64,000 nucleotides of DNA from Paenibacillus sp. J5C2022 (GTDB taxonomy: Bacteria; Bacillota; Bacilli; Paenibacillales; Paenibacillaceae): assembly GCF_025567625.1 (NCBI RefSeq), contig NZ_JAOQJC010000012.1:105973-169972 (forward strand). Reading direction: 5' to 3'. Below the pieces are notes generated by a model. It saw nothing but the letters and a program-made list of their open reading frames with translations, had not been told where the DNA came from and ran no database searches. The translations under genes were made by a program, and so were the position numbers. Position 1 is the first letter of the stretch, and the number at the start of each line of letters is the position of its first letter. This document shows, piece by piece, positions 1 to 9,050 of the stretch.

Positions 1-781
1 CATCCTTCAGCAGAGTGTCCCATATCGTAAAGAAATCGATCAGCAAGCCGTCATCGTAACCTAAGCCCGTCCCGTCTTCATTGAACAGATGTTGTCCATG
101 TCCTCTCAGGTAGGCGCGAAATTCATGCGGTCCGGTCAATCCTTGCACATAAAATGCGTCACCGAGCCGCTGCTTCAGCTCTGTTGCCATCGTGACATAA
201 TCATCCCAGGTATATCCCGGCTGAGGAATCTCGACTCCCGCCTGTTGAAACATGGCAGAATCAATGGCAAGCGCAACCGCGTTAGTTCCAATATTTATCG
301 CATACAGCTTCCCCGCAACATTGCCCCCGCTTAAATACTGCTCCTTCACATCATCCAGATTTAATATTTTCTGTTCTGCGTAAGGGGTTAAATCCTCCAG
401 CAGCCCCCTTGTCGAGTACTCAAATAAATACTGCATGTCCATTTGAATGATATCCGGAAGGTTTTTGCCCGCCGCTTGCGTTGCGAGCTTATCCCAGTAA
501 CCGTTCCATCCGCTGAATTCAGGCGTAATTTTGATATTGGGATACTTTTCCTGAAACAATTGAATTACCTTCAATGTTCGGTCATGGCGGTCTTGAGAGC
601 CCCACCAAGCCATGCGCAGTTCTACCGTCTCATTGTTCTCTTCAGCATCGGGGGCGGTGGGAACCGGCTCTTCATTGTTCTTCCCCGGCGTTGATTGACT
701 CGTACAACCGCATAGCAAGGCCAACAACAAAAATAATGGAATTACAGGAATTCTCTTCATTCTCGAAATCGTTTTCAACAT
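1..781 (-). CDS. ABC transporter sugar-binding lipoprotein (3' end missing)
   Basis: Extracellular solute-binding lipoprotein of the sugar (CUT1-like) ABC importer type; it would present a saccharide to a membrane permease. About 260 codons are visible and the gene runs off the left edge. The ATG at 781 is preceded by AAGGAGG seven bases upstream. Residues 1-25 form a signal peptide ending in the lipobox-like LCGC, with Cys26 as the lipidated residue. The mature part opens with a typical ELRMAWWGSQDRHD strand and continues with NLPDIIQMD and GKLYAINIGTNAVAL, as in family 1 binding proteins. It is divergent from the YesM-type kinase at 925, a common arrangement in Paenibacillus where the two-component system controls the importer. 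The substrate cannot be told from sequence. Confidence 0.88.
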   Translation of the reverse strand, partial: MLKTISRMKRIPVIPLFLLLALLCGCTSQSTPGKNNEEPVPTAPDAEENNETVELRMAWWGSQDRHDRTLKVIQLFQEKYPNIKITPEFSGWNGYWDKLATQAAGKNLPDIIQMDMQYLFEYSTRGLLEDLTPYAEQKILNLDDVKEQYLSGGNVAGKLYAINIGTNAVALAIDSAMFQQAGVEIPQPGYTWDDYVTMATELKQRLGDAFYVQGLTGPHEFRAYLRGHGQHLFNEDGTGLGYDDGLLIDFFTIWDTLLKD

Positions 782-924
782 TGTTTATCCTCCTTAAGTT
801 CATCTATAATCATATTAGCAAATGGCCATTCCCCTCAGGTATACGAGTCATGCACAGAAACTTTCACTTTTTCCCTTATATTTTGAAAGTGATGGAAGTC
901 CATCTGAAGGAGGAGCATAATGAA

Positions 925-2688
925 TTGTATAACCCGATAAAAAAGTGGAAGCTGGGAAAGGTCATGTTTTTGTCCTTCACCGGCTTCATGGCACTATTGC
1001 TTGCCGCCGTCATGATCGTCAGTTACTTCTTCACATCTGCCGAGCTGATTCGCAACACTTCGCACTATCAACGATTACTGTTAAAGGAATTAAGCACAAA
1101 GTTGTCCATTCAGCTGGATGCGGTAGAGCAAGCTTCACTCGTGGCTTCCAGAAGCAAAGTATTGCAACAATATCTCAGTACGGAGAAAACCGGCTATGAA
1201 CGGCATGTGATGAAAAAAGACAGCGAGAAGCTGCTTGCCGAGCTGACTTACAGCTCGCTTTTAATCGAATCCGTGGATCTCTTTATGAGCAACCCGCCTA
1301 CGACTTCTCAGGATTTCGCCGTCTCCCTGAAAGACCTGAGCACAATTTCGGAAGATCCCTTGTATGCCAATGTAATAACATCCGATTTCACTTGGATTGG
1401 CGAGCATCTATTGCTGAATCCCTATAGCGAGAAAAAGGTCGTCAGCTTCTCCCGCAAGCTTTACTCTAATATGTCTGATTATTTAGGAGTGCTTATGATA
1501 CATGTCAATGCTGACGAGCTGCTGAAGACGATGACAGGGGAACCTTCAGACCAATCGCTGAAGCGTCAATTGTGGGATTTTCAAGGCAATGTCATTTTAT
1601 CCACCACACCGACAACGACAAGCGAGACAGAGAAGCAATGGGTCAAGCTCTTGAGAAACGATTCCGGTTCCGAAATAAATGAAAACGTTATCTTGTCATG
1701 GAACAGACTGCCTGATTCGTACTGGTACCTTGTTGAGCTTACCCCTTATCGTCAAATGACGGAGGGAAGCTTGAAATTAGCCGGAATATTGGCTGCCATC
1801 GGACTGACTGCTGTCGTGCTTGCTTTGCTATACTCCTTCTATTTATCCAAGCAGCTTTCTCGACCAATTCGACGACTGCTACAAGCCATGGGCACCATCG
1901 GTGTACACAAAACTCAGAAAGAGCTGCTTCATGATTATACGAACGAATTCGGAGCGCTATTTAACGGTTACCGGCAGATGAATTACAGAATCATTGAACT
2001 TTATCATTCTTTGGAGGAGCAATACAGGAAGCAGAAGGCCGTGGAGCTTGATGCACTGCAATCGATGATCAACCCTCACTTCCTGTACAATACGCTGGAT
2101 CAAATCAACTGGATGGCGATTGAAGAAGGACAAGACAAAATCAGCAGCATATTGGAGCTTACCGGGAAAATGCTCCGAATCGGCTTATCCAATGGAGAAA
2201 CATATATAACCGTTCGCGAGGAGCTCGTATTGCTTGAATGCTATGTCGGAATCCAAAGTATCCGCTCTGAAGGCAGTCTTACGTTCCACATCGATGTGCC
2301 CGCGACGGTGCTCCACTGTTATTTGCCGAAGCTAACCCTTCAGCCGTTTGTAGAAAACGCTGTCATTCACGGGTTTCACGGCAAGGATGCAGGTTCTATC
2401 CATATAAGCGCCTGCGAAAAGGAAAATAAACTACTGTTCCTCATTAGAGATGACGGTGTCGGAATTTCTGAAAGCATGGACGATGCTCTCAAGAAAACAG
2501 GCCAATCCGGAGGATATGGATTGCGCAATGTGCAAGAACGGCTGGATGTCCACTTCGGCGCAAGCGGTCGTCTATCCGTTTATAATACCGGTAATGGTAC
2601 TGAGGCAAGTATCACAATACCCGTTATGCGGAAGAAACCTGAAGAAGCGAGGAGAGAAAACGATGTGGAAAGTCGTTCTCGTCGATGA
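925..2688 (+). CDS. YesM-type sensor histidine kinase
   Basis: Membrane sensor kinase of the LytS/YesM (His_kinase PF06580) class that phosphorylates the response regulator encoded next. The reading frame is open further upstream, but the TTG at 925 has AAGGAGG 11 bases before it, giving 587 aa, the usual size; an in-frame ATG at 892 has a poor RBS. Domains: cytoplasmic leader, TM1 at about 13-36, an extracellular sensor domain, TM2 at about 283-308, HAMP, then the phosphoacceptor motif INPHFLYNTLDQ (His near 384) and an ATPase domain with LQPFVENAVIHG, RDDGVGIS and GYGLRNVQERL. The response regulator starts 26 bases before this gene ends, so the two are co-translated. By position it probably senses a sugar handled by the lipoprotein at 1-781. 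Confidence 0.92.
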   Translation: MYNPIKKWKLGKVMFLSFTGFMALLLAAVMIVSYFFTSAELIRNTSHYQRLLLKELSTKLSIQLDAVEQASLVASRSKVLQQYLSTEKTGYERHVMKKDSEKLLAELTYSSLLIESVDLFMSNPPTTSQDFAVSLKDLSTISEDPLYANVITSDFTWIGEHLLLNPYSEKKVVSFSRKLYSNMSDYLGVLMIHVNADELLKTMTGEPSDQSLKRQLWDFQGNVILSTTPTTTSETEKQWVKLLRNDSGSEINENVILSWNRLPDSYWYLVELTPYRQMTEGSLKLAGILAAIGLTAVVLALLYSFYLSKQLSRPIRRLLQAMGTIGVHKTQKELLHDYTNEFGALFNGYRQMNYRIIELYHSLEEQYRKQKAVELDALQSMINPHFLYNTLDQINWMAIEEGQDKISSILELTGKMLRIGLSNGETYITVREELVLLECYVGIQSIRSEGSLTFHIDVPATVLHCYLPKLTLQPFVENAVIHGFHGKDAGSIHISACEKENKLLFLIRDDGVGISESMDDALKKTGQSGGYGLRNVQERLDVHFGASGRLSVYNTGNGTEASITIPVMRKKPEEARRENDVESRSRR

Positions 2689-3439
2689 CAACAGAGGCGC
2701 ATTGCGTACGATGAAGAAAGTCATCCCGTGGCAAGAACTGAATGCGGAGCTTGCGGGCGAAGCGATAGACGGACAAGAAGCGCTACAGCTCATTAGCAGT
2801 GTTAACCCTCATATTGTCATTACGGATATTTATATGCCCGTCATGAATGGACTTGAGATGATCGAGAAATTGCGCAGTCGCGCATATGAAGGCGCCATCC
2901 TTATTCTTAGCGGTTATTCCGACTTCGAGTATGCCCGCACCGCTCTAAGACTGAAAGTGGATGATTATTTGTCCAAACCTGTTACGGTGAAGACCATCAA
3001 AGAAGTGCTAGGCAAAACGATCAAAAGCTTGCACGATCGGAACGGCCAAAATACAGCAGACTCTTCCCGTCCATTCATCAGCGATTGGACCGAAAATGCG
3101 AGGCACAAGCATGCGATCGAGCATGTGATTCAATATATGCATGAGCATTATGCGGAAGATATCAGTCTGAATCAGTTGTCGAACCATGTTTACCTGTCGC
3201 GCAACCATCTGGGCGATCTGTTCCGCAAAGCGACAGGAGAGACATTCGTAGATTACCTTACACGAATTCGGATTGAGCGCGCCAAAGAACTATTGCAGGA
3301 AGGCAGTCTTCTCATCTACGAAATTGCCGAGAAAGTGGGCTACCGCAATGTTCCCTACTTCAGTACTTTATTCAAAAAGCATACCGGAATGGCCCCTTCC
3401 GACATCGTCAAAGGATATCGGATGGAAGGTAGCGGCTAG
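2663..3439 (+). CDS. AraC-type response regulator (YesN family)
   Basis: DNA-binding response regulator paired with the upstream kinase. The ATG at 2663 follows GAGGAGAG and overlaps the kinase by 26 bases; the product is 258 aa. Residues 1-120 are a receiver domain with the acidic pair D8-D9, phosphoacceptor D55 (in VITDIYMP) and the conserved Lys in LSKP. The C-terminal 100 residues are an AraC/XylS double helix-turn-helix, with YLSRNHLGDLFRKATGETF and VGYRNVPYFSTLFKKHTG marking the two HTH units. The linker is short, as in compact YesN members. A likely target is the divergent sugar-importer promoter in 782-924; this is inferred from position only. Confidence 0.92.
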   Translation: MWKVVLVDDNRGALRTMKKVIPWQELNAELAGEAIDGQEALQLISSVNPHIVITDIYMPVMNGLEMIEKLRSRAYEGAILILSGYSDFEYARTALRLKVDDYLSKPVTVKTIKEVLGKTIKSLHDRNGQNTADSSRPFISDWTENARHKHAIEHVIQYMHEHYAEDISLNQLSNHVYLSRNHLGDLFRKATGETFVDYLTRIRIERAKELLQEGSLLIYEIAEKVGYRNVPYFSTLFKKHTGMAPSDIVKGYRMEGSG

Positions 3440-3513
3440 CCTCCGTTGCATGAATACCGTTCCGTCGCATGAACAAGACGGCGTATATCAAGAGTAGCCC
3501 GCCGGGACGCACA

Positions 3514-3549
3514 GAAGCCTGCATATGCCATTCGGCTTATGCAGGCTTC
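3514..3549. terminator. Perfect 12-bp hairpin between convergent genes
   Basis: GAAGCCTGCATA at 3514-3525 pairs perfectly with 3538-3549 across a 12-base loop. It lies between the response regulator (+) and ahcY (-). Neither side has a strong T-run, so it is probably a weak bidirectional terminator. Confidence 0.55.
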
Positions 3550-3564
3550 CTCTATGTCGGCAGC

Positions 3565-4824
3565 TTATTCCGCCCAGCTGTCCAGATAAGCTGCTTGCTC
3601 CGGCGTCAGCTTGTCAATGCCCATGCCGAGCGCATCAAGCTTGATGCGGGCAACTTGCTCGTCAAGCTCGTATGGAACGTTGATCACTTCCTTGCCCAAG
3701 GATTCATACTGATCGTTCACATACTTCAGCGACATCGCCTGCAGCGCGAACGTCATATCCATAATTTCCGCAGGGTGGCCGTCGCCGGCCGCCAGATTAA
3801 CGAGTCTGCCCTCTGCGAGCAGATAGATGCTGCGTCCGTCCTTCAGCTGGTATTCTTCAATATTGCGTCTTACGGTGCGCTTGCCGGTCGACATTGCCGC
3901 CAGCTCCACCTTGTTCACTTCCACATCGAAGTGTCCGGCGTTGGACAGAATGGCGCCGTTCTTCATTACTTCGTAATGCTCGCCGCGGATGACATCGCGG
4001 TTGCCCGTTACCGTAATGAACATGTCGCCAAGCTTCGCCGCTTCCAGCATCGGCATGACTGCGAAGCCGTCCATGTAAGCTTCCACCGCTTTGATCGCAT
4101 CGATCTCCGTGACGATGACATTCGCCCCAAGCCCCTTGGCCCGCATAGCGACACCCTTGCCGCACCAGCCATAACCGACGACGACGACCGTCTTGCCGGC
4201 CGCCACCAGATTCGTTGTGCGATTGATGCCGTCGAATACCGATTGTCCCGTGCCGTAGCGGTTATCGAACAAGTATTTGCAGAATGCGTCATTCACCGCA
4301 ACCATCGGGAACGCTAGCGCGCCTTCCTTCTCCAGCGCCTTCAGGCGAAGAATGCCCGTCGTCGTCTCCTCTGCTCCGCCGCGAAGATTGACCGCCATGT
4401 CCTTGCACTCCGAGTGCAGCAGCGTGACCAGATCGCCGCCGTCGTCAATAAGCAGATCCGGCTTGCATTCCAGCGCCTTCATGTTGAGAGCCTTGAATTC
4501 CTCGTCGCTAGGATTGTATTTCGCGAAGACGGTAATGCCGTCCTCCACCAGCGCCGCGCACACATCATCTTGCGTTGACAACGGATTGCTGCCGGTAATT
4601 GTCACTTCTGCACCGCCGGCTTGAACGACCTTCGCCAAGTAAGCGGTTTTGGCCTCCAGATGAAGGGAGATCGTCACCTTCAACCCTTTGAACGGCTGTT
4701 CTTTCTCGAACTGCTCCCTGATTTTGTTCAATACAGGCATGTGAGCGCGTACCCACTCTATCTTCAGATGCCCTTCCGGCGCAAGCTCCGGATTCGCGAT
4801 TATGCTGTTGTTCAATGCATTCAT
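3565..4824 (-). CDS. ahcY: Adenosylhomocysteinase (SAH hydrolase)
   Basis: Cytoplasmic NAD-dependent enzyme that reversibly splits S-adenosylhomocysteine into adenosine and homocysteine, clearing the product of methylation reactions. The 419-aa length matches bacterial SahH proteins without the extra insert of longer homologues. Seen in the sequence: the substrate region HLEAKTAYLAKV, the LLIDDGGDLVTLLH segment, the catalytic stretch FDNRYGTGQSVFDGI, the Rossmann motif VGYGWCGKGVA, and the C-terminal ending LTPEQAAYLDSWAE. The ATG at 4824 is preceded by GGAGGG. It lies 45 bp downstream of bshC on the same strand with no terminator between them, so the two are probably cotranscribed. Many Bacillus use the Pfs/LuxS route for SAH instead. 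Confidence 0.97.
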   Translation of the reverse strand: MNALNNSIIANPELAPEGHLKIEWVRAHMPVLNKIREQFEKEQPFKGLKVTISLHLEAKTAYLAKVVQAGGAEVTITGSNPLSTQDDVCAALVEDGITVFAKYNPSDEEFKALNMKALECKPDLLIDDGGDLVTLLHSECKDMAVNLRGGAEETTTGILRLKALEKEGALAFPMVAVNDAFCKYLFDNRYGTGQSVFDGINRTTNLVAAGKTVVVVGYGWCGKGVAMRAKGLGANVIVTEIDAIKAVEAYMDGFAVMPMLEAAKLGDMFITVTGNRDVIRGEHYEVMKNGAILSNAGHFDVEVNKVELAAMSTGKRTVRRNIEEYQLKDGRSIYLLAEGRLVNLAAGDGHPAEIMDMTFALQAMSLKYVNDQYESLGKEVINVPYELDEQVARIKLDALGMGIDKLTPEQAAYLDSWAE

Positions 4825-4869
4825 GTTGCAATCCCTCCACTGGTTAATATCAGTTACATTACATTCAAC

Positions 4870-6510
4870 TTACAAATATACAATCTCATGGCCGCCTGTC
4901 AGACGGTAATCCGCCTCCATCAGCTCCTCCAGCCAGGACTCGCCATACCGGCTCCAATAGCCGATCATGGACAGCACTCTCTCCTGTGGCTTGTCGGCGG
5001 GCTTGATCGACAGTCGAATGCGCTCCAGCTGGCGTATAGCCGCCTCGAACCGCTTATGATGGGCATCCAGCGTTCGAGATTCCATGAATGCGATCTGTTC
5101 CACGATCTTGGCCATATTCGTCTCGCCCAGCTTCGTCAGGCCGGGCTGAATGGATGCGGCAAGCTCCAGCAATGGGCGGTACATATTCTGGAAAGAGTCG
5201 CTTACTGCCGAGAATCGCTCCTGAAGCGACAGCTCATCTTGTTCCTTGAGCCATTGCTCCTTCCGTTCCTGGAAGCGTTCCATCACATCTGCGAAGTCCA
5301 GCTCGAACTTCGCCATATGCTTCGCTACGGTTCCTTCGACGAGCGTGTAGGACATGCGTGGGACGATGATCGGCATCTCCATCTCCATCAGACGGAACGC
5401 AGCCCCCGTCGCGCCCCAGTATGCAATCTCGCCAGGCCCCAGCACGGTGCCGAGCACGGGGAACAGATACTCCTGCATAAGCGGCCGGGTCAGCACATTG
5501 TTGCTGAACAGCTCCGGTCGGGAATGCGTCAGTCCGATCAGTTCCTCCTTGCTCCAGGAACTGCTTCCCTTCCGGTCCTCGAACAATCCGTCCCGCTTGT
5601 AGAGCATCGTCCGCTCCCCGTCACGGTCGGGATGGAACAAGAACAGTCCCGAACTTCCTTCCGCCACATCCGCCTGCAGCGGATAACCGAGCTCCTTCAC
5701 ACGTGCAGATGTCGAGCGGAACGCTTCTTCCAGCTCGTCGTTGCGCTCCAGCAACTCCCGGAACATGGGCGCTTCCAGCTTGCGCAAGCCGGCATCGTCG
5801 GAATCGATCAGTACAAGACCGTATCGGCCGAACAAGCGGTGAAGCAAGCAGGCGAACATATCGGACAGCGATGTCGTGCGATCGGCCAGTTGCCGAAGCT
5901 CTTCCATCATGCCCGGCTTGAATTCCGACCCCGGCAGCGCCGCTTCCAGCTCCGCCAGCCAGCTCTCCCATTGCTCGCTCCCGATGATGGTGCGGCTCAC
6001 CGACGTGCGGACACGCTCCGGCATAGCCGCCGTCAGCTTGCCCAGCTCTTGCTCCGCTGTCACGACATACGCATGGTTCGCTTCGTCCCAATCGTGGTCT
6101 TCCCCCGCGATCCAGAATACAGGAATCACGGGGATGCCCAGTTGTTCGCTGGCATAGCCGGCCGAACGAATAATGGATACGGCCTTATGTACGACGAGCA
6201 ATGGCCCCGTCCATAACCCGGCTTGCTGGCCGCCGATGATGACAGGCGCTCCCTCTGCGATCGCATCGATGGAGCATTGCACCTTGTCCGACGATCCTAT
6301 GCGCCGTTGATAAGCCCGGAGAACGTCCGCCAACAGCGCGGCATCGACTCTTGGCCCCGCCTTCCTCTGAATGACGGCATGCCGACGGCTCCAATCTTCA
6401 GCCTCACCGGCATGATAGCCGTACAAGGACATGACCCCCGGGTCATTGCGTGATATATACGCCTCCGTCAATGGTTGGGAGGATGGTAGTGAATAGGGTT
6501 CAGCTTGCAT
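4870..6510 (-). CDS. bshC: Bacillithiol biosynthesis protein BshC
   Basis: Putative cysteine-adding enzyme of bacillithiol synthesis: it is thought to join Cys to GlcN-malate, giving the major low-molecular-weight thiol of Bacillota. With the ATG at 6510 (GGGAGG 11 bases upstream) the protein has 546 aa, the usual length; an upstream in-frame ATG at 6549 has no RBS. Family motifs are clear: GGQQAGLWTGPLLVVHKA in the Rossmann-like core, GEDHDWDEANH, and VLGPGEIAYWGATGAAF. The C-terminal third is helical and probably forms the coiled-coil dimer arm. It is followed by ahcY in a likely two-gene unit and separated by a terminator from the panE/DUF3397 unit upstream. Confidence 0.95.
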   Translation of the reverse strand: MQAEPYSLPSSQPLTEAYISRNDPGVMSLYGYHAGEAEDWSRRHAVIQRKAGPRVDAALLADVLRAYQRRIGSSDKVQCSIDAIAEGAPVIIGGQQAGLWTGPLLVVHKAVSIIRSAGYASEQLGIPVIPVFWIAGEDHDWDEANHAYVVTAEQELGKLTAAMPERVRTSVSRTIIGSEQWESWLAELEAALPGSEFKPGMMEELRQLADRTTSLSDMFACLLHRLFGRYGLVLIDSDDAGLRKLEAPMFRELLERNDELEEAFRSTSARVKELGYPLQADVAEGSSGLFLFHPDRDGERTMLYKRDGLFEDRKGSSSWSKEELIGLTHSRPELFSNNVLTRPLMQEYLFPVLGTVLGPGEIAYWGATGAAFRLMEMEMPIIVPRMSYTLVEGTVAKHMAKFELDFADVMERFQERKEQWLKEQDELSLQERFSAVSDSFQNMYRPLLELAASIQPGLTKLGETNMAKIVEQIAFMESRTLDAHHKRFEAAIRQLERIRLSIKPADKPQERVLSMIGYWSRYGESWLEELMEADYRLTGGHEIVYL

Positions 6511-6576
6511 AACAATTAAAACCTCCCTACATATATTCCGATACAACATCAGAATAATTGTACAGGATATGCCACG

Positions 6577-6622
6577 AAAATTAAAGGCCGAGTCAGGACG
6601 CCGCAGCGCGCCTGAATCGGCC
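6577..6622 (-). terminator. Rho-independent terminator of panE-DUF3397
   Basis: On the minus strand an interrupted 12-bp stem (arms at 6586-6597 and 6611-6622) is followed by a T-rich stretch read from 6585 to 6577. It sits directly downstream of the DUF3397 stop codon. Confidence 0.75.
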
Positions 6623-6642
6623 TCGTCGCAATTGATGCAGGA

Positions 6643-7032
6643 TTACGCCGACATCGTGAAGAGCAGCCTTCCGATCAACACCGCCATAAATACAACATAC
6701 AGAACACTCATGGCGAAGAAGCTGAGCCGCCATACCGCGCGAAAAATACGCTTCACCTCAACCTTGCCCCGCTTGCGGAACTGCGCGTTGCCAAGCAGAC
6801 CTCCAGTAAGAATCATAACCAGCATAATGCCGTAAATGCCGAATTCGCTATTGAATATAAGATTGAACTGTCCGGCAACGCAGCCGATAAAAAAAACAGT
6901 CGACACGTCCATCGCCAGGCGGAACGCCCGCTTCCAATCCTTTATGTAAGTGCCGTAACCGATGAGAACTACGGCAAACGGAATAACCGGTATAAAGGCC
7001 AAAATCGCATAAAGCTTCATTAAGCCGTCCAT
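6643..7032 (-). CDS. DUF3397 family membrane protein
   Basis: Small integral membrane protein of unknown function, about 129 aa, with four predicted transmembrane segments: FIPVIPFAVVLIGYG, VSTVFFIGCVAGQFNLIF, IYGIMLVMILTGGLLG and FFAMSVLYVVFMAVLIGRL. A basic loop (RKRGKVEVKR) separates segments three and four. Two adjacent ATGs exist at 7035 and 7032; the second has better spacing from GAGGTG. It starts a few bases after the panE stop, so the two genes are probably translated from one message. DUF3397 proteins are conserved next to bshC or panE in Bacillales, but no biochemical role is known to me. Confidence 0.8.
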   Translation of the reverse strand: MDGLMKLYAILAFIPVIPFAVVLIGYGTYIKDWKRAFRLAMDVSTVFFIGCVAGQFNLIFNSEFGIYGIMLVMILTGGLLGNAQFRKRGKVEVKRIFRAVWRLSFFAMSVLYVVFMAVLIGRLLFTMSA

Positions 7033-7041
7033 CATCGCACC

Positions 7042-8007
7042 TCACCCCTTATCCTCATCCAATGGCTTTCTGTACGCCTGAATAATAGCAATTAGCGCGT
7101 CGTTCAGCGGAGTTGGCATTCTCAGCTCCCTGCCCTTCGCTGCAATTGCCCCATTAATGAAGGCGATCTCCGTCTCGCGCCCGGCCTGAACGTCGGACAG
7201 CATGGATGATCTATTCCCGGACGTCGCCTCACAGATAGCCAGTATAGACTGCCAGTAATCTTCGGATGGAAGCAGTCCGCTCCTCATAAGAACTTCGGCA
7301 GTCTCTTCATACAGCCGGCGCATGAGCGTCAGCCGGCAGTTCTCTTGCGGCAGCTCGCCGTTGGTTACACAATAGAGAGCTGTCAACGGGTTAATGACCG
7401 CGTTTGCAAGCAGCTTGCGATAAATACGAGTATTGATGTCATTCGACAGAAAACTGGTGAATCCTGCCTTTTCCAACGACTGCAGCAATTTTTTTTGAAT
7501 CGGTGCGTCACCGGCCGCATTCCCGAATGGATCCCGATCGCTCAGCCAGATCTCGCCGGCGCCTGTATGACGCACGGTCCGCTCGTCCTCGCGCCTGGAT
7601 GCTTCCGTCGTTACTGCTGCATGAATCGGTATGGAACTGAGCGCTGCAGCCAGCGTCTCCACATGGCCCACTCCGTTCTGCAAGCAGACGACTGCACAAG
7701 CCCCCAGTGCGTCGTTGCCCACAATGGCGTGAAGCTGCGTCATCAGTTCCGGCCTGATTGCCGTCGCCTTGACAGCAAGCACTACGCATCGTTCGGCTGC
7801 AGGCGCTGCGTCTTCTCCCATCGATCGGCAAGGGATGCGAATGACGTCGCTGCATCCATCCAGTCTATACCGAAGCACTCCGCGCTCTTGAATTAGCTCG
7901 GCTTGCCGTCTCGTCCTTGTCCATAGCGTTACATGCGCTCCGGATTCCGCCAAGCCCGCTGCAAGCAGCATGCCGAGCGCACCTGCTCCGATCACATCGA
8001 TATGCAT
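7042..8007 (-). CDS. panE: 2-dehydropantoate 2-reductase
   Basis: Ketopantoate reductase: NADPH-dependent reduction of 2-dehydropantoate to pantoate, for pantothenate and coenzyme A synthesis. The 321-aa product starts at an ATG with GGAG upstream. The N-terminal nucleotide-binding motif is VIGAGALGMLLAAGLAESG. The central region has the conserved LQNGVGH, and the C-terminal all-helical domain contains YRKLLANAVINPLTALYCVTNG, which holds the catalytic Lys and substrate-binding Asn residues. Gene order panE beside an RsfA/YlbO-type regulator is also found in Bacillus subtilis (ylbQ near ylbO), supporting the assignment. DUF3397 follows directly. Confidence 0.93.
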   Translation of the reverse strand: MHIDVIGAGALGMLLAAGLAESGAHVTLWTRTRRQAELIQERGVLRYRLDGCSDVIRIPCRSMGEDAAPAAERCVVLAVKATAIRPELMTQLHAIVGNDALGACAVVCLQNGVGHVETLAAALSSIPIHAAVTTEASRREDERTVRHTGAGEIWLSDRDPFGNAAGDAPIQKKLLQSLEKAGFTSFLSNDINTRIYRKLLANAVINPLTALYCVTNGELPQENCRLTLMRRLYEETAEVLMRSGLLPSEDYWQSILAICEATSGNRSSMLSDVQAGRETEIAFINGAIAAKGRELRMPTPLNDALIAIIQAYRKPLDEDKG

Positions 8008-8084
8008 ACGCGCACTCCTTCACAATACTTCCTGCCTGTCAGGTTAACCAATATCGCTATTATACACTTTACTCCATTCAAGTG

Positions 8085-8122
8085 AAAAGCCCGTCACCCT
8101 TCGCAGAAGGTTGACAGGCTTT
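8085..8122 (-). terminator. Terminator of the RsfA-like gene
   Basis: The minus strand shows a 17-base stem with a few mismatches (8086-8102 with 8106-8122) around a three-base loop, ending in CTTTTC. It is a few bases past the stop at 8134. Confidence 0.75.
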
Positions 8123-8133
8123 AGCGGTACATG

Positions 8134-8781
8134 CTATTCAATTCGTTCCAGATTGCCGTTCGCATCCATCTTGAACCTCGGCTTAGCTTCACCCTCATTC
8201 GACAATACGGTAAGCCTTCGAGCCCGGTCCATAATCTGAATCAACGTCTTGTAGTCGTCGTTAACGGCCCGATAATCCGACTGGGCATTGTTGACTTCGC
8301 TGGCCAGCTTCTCATTCTCACTGCGAAGCTTGAACAGCTCTTCGTCCTTTTCTTTCATTTCTTTCTCGAACATTTTAATTTGCCGGGACAGCTCCTGATA
8401 GGTCGTCTTCCAGCTTCTCAGGAAGCGAATAACGGCATCGATCGATATCCCTTCGTCCACCATACCCGCTTCCGGTTTATAGACGGTGCCTACTTCTGCA
8501 TCGAGCATCGCGATGGAAGACACCTGAGGCGCAGGCGATTGCTTCTTGAAATAATTGCGCTTCTGCCGCTGCTGCTTCGCTATGCTTATCGCTTCCTCAT
8601 ACTTCTTGCGTACGCAGCTGTTCCAACGAAAACCGCATGCGGCTGCGGTGCGGCCGATTCGCTCGCCCACTTCCTCGAATGCCGCAAGCTGTGTGCTGCC
8701 TTCTCTAATATGGCGCAGGGTTACTTCGGCGAGAATAAGATCATCGTCCGGACTCCACGCATCTTGTCTAACTGCTGTCAT
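8134..8781 (-). CDS. RsfA/YlbO-family transcriptional regulator
   Basis: Myb/SANT-like DNA-binding regulator of the family that includes prespore-specific RsfA and the mother-cell regulator YlbO (GerR) of Bacillus subtilis. The protein is 215 aa with GGAGG ten bases before the ATG. The N-terminal 60 residues carry the Myb-like unit (DAWSPDDDLILAEVTLRHI, then GRTAAACGFRWNSCVRKKY), followed by a basic stretch RQKRNYFKKQ. Residues of about 130-190 form a charged coiled coil (EKEMKEKDEELFKLRSENEKL in part), as in RsfA. Its place beside panE matches ylbO-ylbQ in B. subtilis, which favours a YlbO-like sporulation role. Which compartment-specific sigma factor drives it cannot be decided here. Confidence 0.85.
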   Translation of the reverse strand: MTAVRQDAWSPDDDLILAEVTLRHIREGSTQLAAFEEVGERIGRTAAACGFRWNSCVRKKYEEAISIAKQQRQKRNYFKKQSPAPQVSSIAMLDAEVGTVYKPEAGMVDEGISIDAVIRFLRSWKTTYQELSRQIKMFEKEMKEKDEELFKLRSENEKLASEVNNAQSDYRAVNDDYKTLIQIMDRARRLTVLSNEGEAKPRFKMDANGNLERIE

Positions 8782-8979
8782 GCAACAATAACCTCCTAAC
8801 GTAAAGGCGCTTACTTTATCTCTATGCCCTTGGTAGAGTTCATAGAATCTATTGGATACTATTTTGTATAACCAAAATTAAATGCGCTCATACATGATTA
8901 CTTCAACCAATGAGCAAACTATAGGAAAGATATCACAGCGAGCTTCAAAAAAAATTTGCCAATTCGTCACCGCTGCATG

Positions 8980-9008
8980 TTTACACTCCATCATGCAAAC
9001 GTTATAAT
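8980..9008 (+). promoter_or_regulatory. Sigma-A-type promoter for the DUF2626 gene
   Basis: TTTACA at 8980-8985 and TATAAT at 9003-9008 are separated by exactly 17 bp and lie about 43 bp before the DUF2626 start. The remaining 8782-8979 is AT-rich and shows nothing else recognisable. Confidence 0.65.
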
Positions 9009-9050
9009 GTTCAATAGGAAATTGGGTCGTATGGAAAGGGGGATGCTATC

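Noticed and set aside
574..924. Longer N-terminus for the histidine kinase
   Set aside because: This stretch is antisense to the lipoprotein gene and its promoter; the TTG at 925 has a strong RBS and gives the normal protein length.
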